Shown here one piece after another: positions 60,463 through 64,000 of a DNA stretch of 64,000 bases. Position 1 is the stretch's first letter, and each line of letters begins with the position of its first letter. Below the pieces are notes generated by a model that did not search any database, was not told where the DNA came from, and worked only from the letters and a program-made list of their open reading frames with translations. Where the stretch lies: contig SFFJ01000001.1 of NCBI GenBank assembly GCA_004557855.1, positions 1 through 64,000 on the forward strand, given 5' to 3'. A program made the translations under genes and the position numbers. Source of the stretch: Oscillospiraceae bacterium. GTDB taxonomy: Bacteria > Bacillota > Clostridia > Oscillospirales > Ruminococcaceae.

Positions 60463-61479
60463 ATGATCGAGCTAAAAAACCTGTGTAAGACCTATTCCCT
60501 CTCGGATGGCAGCGTGGAAGCACTCAAGGATGTTTCCCTCACCATTCCCGATGGCGATATTTACGGCATCATCGGCATGAGCGGCGCCGGCAAAAGCACG
60601 CTGGTGCGCTGCATCAACCTGTTGGAGCGTCCCACCTCCGGCAGCGTGATCATTGATGGCCGGGACCTGACCCGCATGACCGAAAAGGAACTGCGGCAGG
60701 AACGCCAAAGCATCACTATGATTTTTCAGGGCTTTAACCTGCTGATGCAGAAAAACTGCCTGCGGAATGTCTGCTTCCCGCTGGAGCTGGCCGGTGTAAA
60801 AAAGGCAGAGGCTGCCCAAAAGGCGCAGTCGCTGCTGGAGCTGGTCGGCCTTGGGGATAAGGCCGCAGCCTACCCTGCCCAACTCTCGGGCGGGCAGCAG
60901 CAGCGTGTCGCCATTGCCCGGGCGCTGGCCACCAACCCCAAGGTGCTGCTGTGCGATGAAGCCACCAGCGCTCTTGACCCCAAAACCACCGGCGCCATTC
61001 TGGAGCTCATCCGGGATATCAACCACAAGCTCGGCATTACTGTTATCATCATCACCCATCAGATGAGCGTGGTCGAGTCCACCTGCCGCCATGTCGCCAT
61101 CCTGGAGGAGGGCGTCGTGGTGGAGCAGGGCGAGGTCAGCACCGTCTTTTCCCATCCCAAATCGGAGGCCGCCCGGCGGTTGGTCTTCCCGGAGGGCAAC
61201 CCGGAAAGCCTGCTGTGCGCCCTGCCCGGCGCCCGGCTCATCCGTGTCGTCTTTAACGGCGCCGATGCCACCGGCAAGCCGCTGATTGCGCGCATGGCCA
61301 CCGAGATCGGCATTGAGGCCAATATCGCCTACGCATCCACCCGCAGCATCGAGGGCCGCGTCTACGGCTCCATGCTGCTCTCCATCGAAAATAAGGGTGA
61401 TGATGTCACCCGTGCCATTGCCTACCTGACGCAGGACGGCGATGTGACCGCCCAGGAGGTGACCCAGTATGCTGAATAA
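60463..61479 (+). CDS. metN: Methionine ABC transporter ATPase MetN
   Basis: 338 aa. Walker A GMSGAGKST (about 39-47), Q-loop IFQGFNL, signature LSGGQQQRVAIARAL, Walker B VLLCDEATSALDP and switch ITHQMSVV. The C-terminal NIL (ACT-like) domain, about 255-338 (LIRVVFNGADATGKPLIARM and EGRVYGSMLLSIEN), allows inhibition by cytosolic methionine. Second gene of the operon; 24 nt behind metQ with a weak ribosome site. Confidence 0.95.
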   Translation: MIELKNLCKTYSLSDGSVEALKDVSLTIPDGDIYGIIGMSGAGKSTLVRCINLLERPTSGSVIIDGRDLTRMTEKELRQERQSITMIFQGFNLLMQKNCLRNVCFPLELAGVKKAEAAQKAQSLLELVGLGDKAAAYPAQLSGGQQQRVAIARALATNPKVLLCDEATSALDPKTTGAILELIRDINHKLGITVIIITHQMSVVESTCRHVAILEEGVVVEQGEVSTVFSHPKSEAARRLVFPEGNPESLLCALPGARLIRVVFNGADATGKPLIARMATEIGIEANIAYASTRSIEGRVYGSMLLSIENKGDDVTRAIAYLTQDGDVTAQEVTQYAE

Positions 61480-62179
61480 TCTCTTTTCCGCCGAGGTATT
61501 GCAGGAGACCATCGCCATCGTCAAGGGGCAGTTCCTGCTGGCCTTTTGGGAAACGCTTTATGTCACCGTTGCGGCCATGTTCTTCGCCGTTCTCATCGGG
61601 CTGCCGCTGGGCGTGCTGCTGGTGGTGGGGGAAAAAGACGGTCTTGCTCCCCTGCCCGGTTGGCTGATGAAAACCGTCAACGTCATCATCAACCTGCTGC
61701 GCTCGGTGCCCTTCCTCATCCTGATGATCCTGCTGTTTCCCTTCACCCGTGCGGTGGTGGGGACGGCGGTGGGCACTACCGCCTCCATTGTGCCGCTGGT
61801 GGTGGCTTCCTTCCCCTTTGTGGCACGCTTGGTGGAAAGCAGCCTGCGGGAGCTCAATCCCAATATCATTGAAATGTCCCGCAGCATGGGCGCCTCCCCC
61901 CTGCAAACCATCGTCAAGGTGATGATCCCGGAGGCCATTCCCTCCCTCATCTCCAATGCCACCATTGCCATCACCACCATTTTGGGCTACACCGCCATGA
62001 GTGGTATTGTGGGCGGCGGCGGCCTCGGTAAGATCGCCATCAACTACGGTTATTACCGCTATAAATACCTGGTGATGCTGCTGGCCGTCATCCTGCTCAT
62101 CATTATCGTTCAGGTATTCCAAAGCGTCGGCACCCGCCTTTCGGTCAAGCTGGATAAGCGCCTGAAACAGAATCGCTGA
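61469..62179 (+). CDS. metI: Methionine ABC transporter permease MetI
   Basis: 236 aa; five or six membrane helices. The EAA loop EMSRSMGASPLQTIVKVMIP near 132 contacts MetN; LRSVPFLILMILLFP near 73 and GYTAMSGIVGGGGLGKIAI near 172 are typical of MetI. The start overlaps metN by 11 nt and uses GGAGGTGA. A terminator follows at 62191. Confidence 0.95.
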   Translation: MLNNLFSAEVLQETIAIVKGQFLLAFWETLYVTVAAMFFAVLIGLPLGVLLVVGEKDGLAPLPGWLMKTVNVIINLLRSVPFLILMILLFPFTRAVVGTAVGTTASIVPLVVASFPFVARLVESSLRELNPNIIEMSRSMGASPLQTIVKVMIPEAIPSLISNATIAITTILGYTAMSGIVGGGGLGKIAINYGYYRYKYLVMLLAVILLIIIVQVFQSVGTRLSVKLDKRLKQNR

Positions 62180-62190
62180 CCCCATAAAAA

Positions 62191-62238
62191 ATCGGCTCCC
62201 GGATCCTCTGTGATCCCGAAGCCGATCTTTTTTATTTT
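62191..62238 (+). terminator. Terminator of the metQNI operon
   Basis: ATCGGCT pairs with AGCCGAT, with an inner CGGGATC-like stem, followed by CTTTTTTATTTTT. Confidence 0.88.
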
Positions 62239-62255
62239 TCGTCCCTGCGCCGCCG

Positions 62256-63335
62256 TTAATCCCCATTCAGCACAAAGCGCATCAGCACCGGGTTGTGGTC
62301 GGAATACCGGAACCCGGTCTGCACATTCTCCAGATAATTCACCGTCACATTATCGCTGACGATAAACCCATCCACGATGATGGTGAAGTTCCCCTCCACA
62401 TAGGGGATATCGCAGTTGCGGCAGGTGGGCTGCGTCACCCCGCCGGTGTAGTTATCGCAGCGGGTCAGCCCCTCGGGCAGCATCTCAATGGGGAACGGCT
62501 GCGCCCAGCCGAAATCGGTCATTTCGCCGCCGTTTAACACCTGCGTGGAATTGCCGGTGAAATCGTGGTTAAAATCGCCGCCGCACACCACATAGTTGCC
62601 CTGCCGGTACTCGCCCAGCATATCGCCAAACAGCATATTCATCTGCGCCGCACGGATCTCATCACTGCCGCCGTAGGCCGAAAGATGAACATTGTAAAGC
62701 ACCAGCTCCCGGCCGTTTTCGGTGGGCACCCGGCTCACGGTATAGCAGCGGTCCAAATCAAGGAACTTGGAAAAGCCGGTGGAAATGGGCAGGCTGCGCC
62801 GCACCGCCCCGGTGATCCCCACGCTGCTGAAGGTCACAAGGCTGCTGTTGGAGCTGCCATGCGGCTGGCTGAACGGGTACATCAGGAAGGCGGAATGATA
62901 GTTGACGGCATCCACCTCGGCCATTGCGGCATATTTTTCCCGCAGCAGCGCCTGCTCATTGATGTGATAGCTGCGGGTGGAGTCAAAGTCCACCTCCTGG
63001 AACAGCACAAAATCCGGGTTCAGCGCCGCCACGGTATCGGCAGCGTCGTTCACGCAGGTCGTCACGCTTTCGGGGCTAGCCGCCCAGGATTCCACTCCGC
63101 CATCCATGAAGAAGGTATAGTCGGCGGTATAGGCGCCAAAGCCGATATTCTGCGTCGTAATGGCGTATTCCTTCTCTATCTGTACCGTCTGCTCGGCCTC
63201 CAACGGGTTGCGGGGCGTCAGTTCCTGCCCGTCGGGGATGCGGTTATAGCTCAACATCACATAGGCCACATAAATAACGGCCGCCGCCAGCACCACCGCC
63301 AGCAGGATAAGCAAAATCTTCAGTACTTTTTTCAT
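62256..63335 (-). CDS. Membrane-anchored endonuclease/exonuclease/phosphatase-family protein
   Basis: 359 aa. An N-terminal hydrophobic segment (about 5-28) anchors or exports it. The EEP fold is shown by TTQNIGFGAYT (Asn ligand) near 60, DFVLFQEVDFDS (catalytic Glu) near 108, YNVHLSAYGG near 215, VVCGGDFNHDF near 250 and a final YSDHNPVLMRF with the catalytic Asp-His pair. It could be a nuclease, phosphatase or sphingomyelinase-like enzyme at the cell surface; sequence does not decide. GGGAGG precedes the ATG. Confidence 0.82.
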   Translation of the reverse strand: MKKVLKILLILLAVVLAAAVIYVAYVMLSYNRIPDGQELTPRNPLEAEQTVQIEKEYAITTQNIGFGAYTADYTFFMDGGVESWAASPESVTTCVNDAADTVAALNPDFVLFQEVDFDSTRSYHINEQALLREKYAAMAEVDAVNYHSAFLMYPFSQPHGSSNSSLVTFSSVGITGAVRRSLPISTGFSKFLDLDRCYTVSRVPTENGRELVLYNVHLSAYGGSDEIRAAQMNMLFGDMLGEYRQGNYVVCGGDFNHDFTGNSTQVLNGGEMTDFGWAQPFPIEMLPEGLTRCDNYTGGVTQPTCRNCDIPYVEGNFTIIVDGFIVSDNVTVNYLENVQTGFRYSDHNPVLMRFVLNGD

Positions 63336-63365
63336 TATGATGATCCTCCCGTTAAGCAGGTTATG

Positions 63366-63986
63366 TTACAAAAGCTCCAAAAGATCCTCATCCTCCACAC
63401 GGGGGGCAGCGGCGTTTTCGCGCTCACGGTAGCCGGACATGATCACCCGGAACAGCTCCTTGGTGGAGGGCGGCGTATAGCTGATGGCATTGGCACCTGC
63501 CTCTATCGTTTCCAGGATGGACTCCTCGGTGGGGCCGCCGGTGGCAATCATAGGCACATCGGGGAACTTCTCCCGAATCTTCCGCACCACCCCGGCGGTA
63601 CGCTCGGCAGCGGAAACATTCAGGACCGAAGCACCGGCCGCCAGTCTTGCCGCGATATCATAATTTTCACTGGTCACGGTGGCGATGATGGGGATATCCA
63701 CCACCTTTTTCATCGTTTCCACCGTCTGGTTGCGCATGGGTGCGTTCACCACCACACCAAAGGCGCCCTGCGCCTCGGCATCCTTGGCCAGCATCACGCT
63801 GCGTATGCCGTCGGTAACACCGCCGCCCACCCCGCACACCACGGGGATGGAGGAAGCGGAAATAATGGCATCCATAATGACCTGCTGCGGCGTAAAGGGG
63901 TAAACCGCCAGCACCGCATCGGCATTACAGTTGCGGATGATGGCAATATCGGTGGTGAAGATCAGCGACTTCATTCGTCTGCCCAT
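63366..63986 (-). CDS. TIM-barrel protein, function unassigned
   Basis: 206 aa if started at the ATG at 63986, whose leader GGGATCATCATT resembles that of the next gene; an ATG four codons inside is an alternative. Alternating strands and helices fit a small beta/alpha barrel, with PVVCGVGGGVTDG near 50, GVVVNAPMRNQT near 80, IPIIATVTSEN near 100 and a C-terminal phosphate-binding-like VPMIATGGPTEESI and GANAISYTPP. It resembles NanE- or ThiG-type barrels in layout but no catalytic residues could be assigned. The acidic tail ends EDEDLLELL. Confidence 0.65.
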   Translation of the reverse strand: MGRRMKSLIFTTDIAIIRNCNADAVLAVYPFTPQQVIMDAIISASSIPVVCGVGGGVTDGIRSVMLAKDAEAQGAFGVVVNAPMRNQTVETMKKVVDIPIIATVTSENYDIAARLAAGASVLNVSAAERTAGVVRKIREKFPDVPMIATGGPTEESILETIEAGANAISYTPPSTKELFRVIMSGYRERENAAAPRVEDEDLLELL

Positions 63987-64000
63987 AATGATGATCCCGC

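Noticed and set aside
1..64000. CRISPR arrays, rRNA genes, prophage or complete insertion sequences
   Set aside because: No regularly spaced short repeats, rRNA cores, transposase or phage structural genes were seen; the only tandem repeat is the 149-bp unit.

Overview
The window looks like a chromosomal segment of a Gram-positive, spore-forming-lineage Clostridia (probably an Oscillospirales- or Christensenellales-like gut bacterium). Reasons: spoVT sequence, GGAGG-type ribosome binding sites before nearly every gene, an AgrC/LytTR-type two-component pair, an ntp-type V-ATPase, GPH-family sugar uptake with GH1/GH13/GH36 enzymes, and lipobox lipoproteins. No rRNA, CRISPR array, prophage or complete IS was seen.

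Layout. 0-4 kb: accessory genes (unrecognised protein, WYL regulator, lipoprotein, DUF4143 ATPase). 4.3-10.2 kb: a 5'-truncated spoVT, then a nucleobase cluster (amidohydrolase, NCS2 permease, PreA-like dehydrogenase, LacI regulator) carrying three TGTAACA/TGTTACA palindromes. 10.4-12.1 kb: decayed DNA (hipA fragment, orphan signal-peptide ORF, spoVT remnant). 12.2-21.4 kb: YczE-like membrane protein, membrane-fused alpha/beta hydrolase, two ABC exporter half-transporters and their histidine kinase/response regulator. 21.4-25.1 kb: relics, a KtrA/KtrB potassium system and a small charged protein. 25.3-32.5 kb: asparaginase and the aspartate-family genes asd, lysC, hom (broken) and divergent thrC-thrB. 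32.6-39.3 kb: a four-gene glycoside operon with overlapping ends. 39.5-43.6 kb: MarR regulator and a heterodimeric ABC exporter. 43.7-45.3 kb: tRNA-Ala and brnQ. 45.3-53.9 kb: complete nine-gene V-ATPase operon with Na+-type proteolipid residues. 54.3-58.5 kb: DUF1538 membrane protein plus PII-like partner, SPFH protein plus ribbon-helix-helix protein, YbaK-like deacylase. 58.6-62.2 kb: tRNA-Gly, a 149-bp tandem repeat, and a methionine ABC transporter operon. 62.2-64 kb: an endonuclease/exonuclease/phosphatase-family protein and a TIM-barrel protein.

The most striking region is the methionine transporter locus. The substrate-binding lipoprotein (59578-60438) is circularly permuted: the canonical second part of MetQ follows the signal peptide and the canonical first part is at the C terminus. 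It is preceded by a strong promoter and a 34-codon ORF with nine Met codons among its first 18. A terminator and a mutually exclusive pairing follow, which suggests ribosome-mediated methionine attenuation rather than an S-box or T-box. Other points of interest are the dispersed spoVT 3' fragments with a shared hairpin, a deletion/frameshift in hom beside intact thrB and thrC, and a 22-bp foldback that includes the 3' end of tRNA-Gly.
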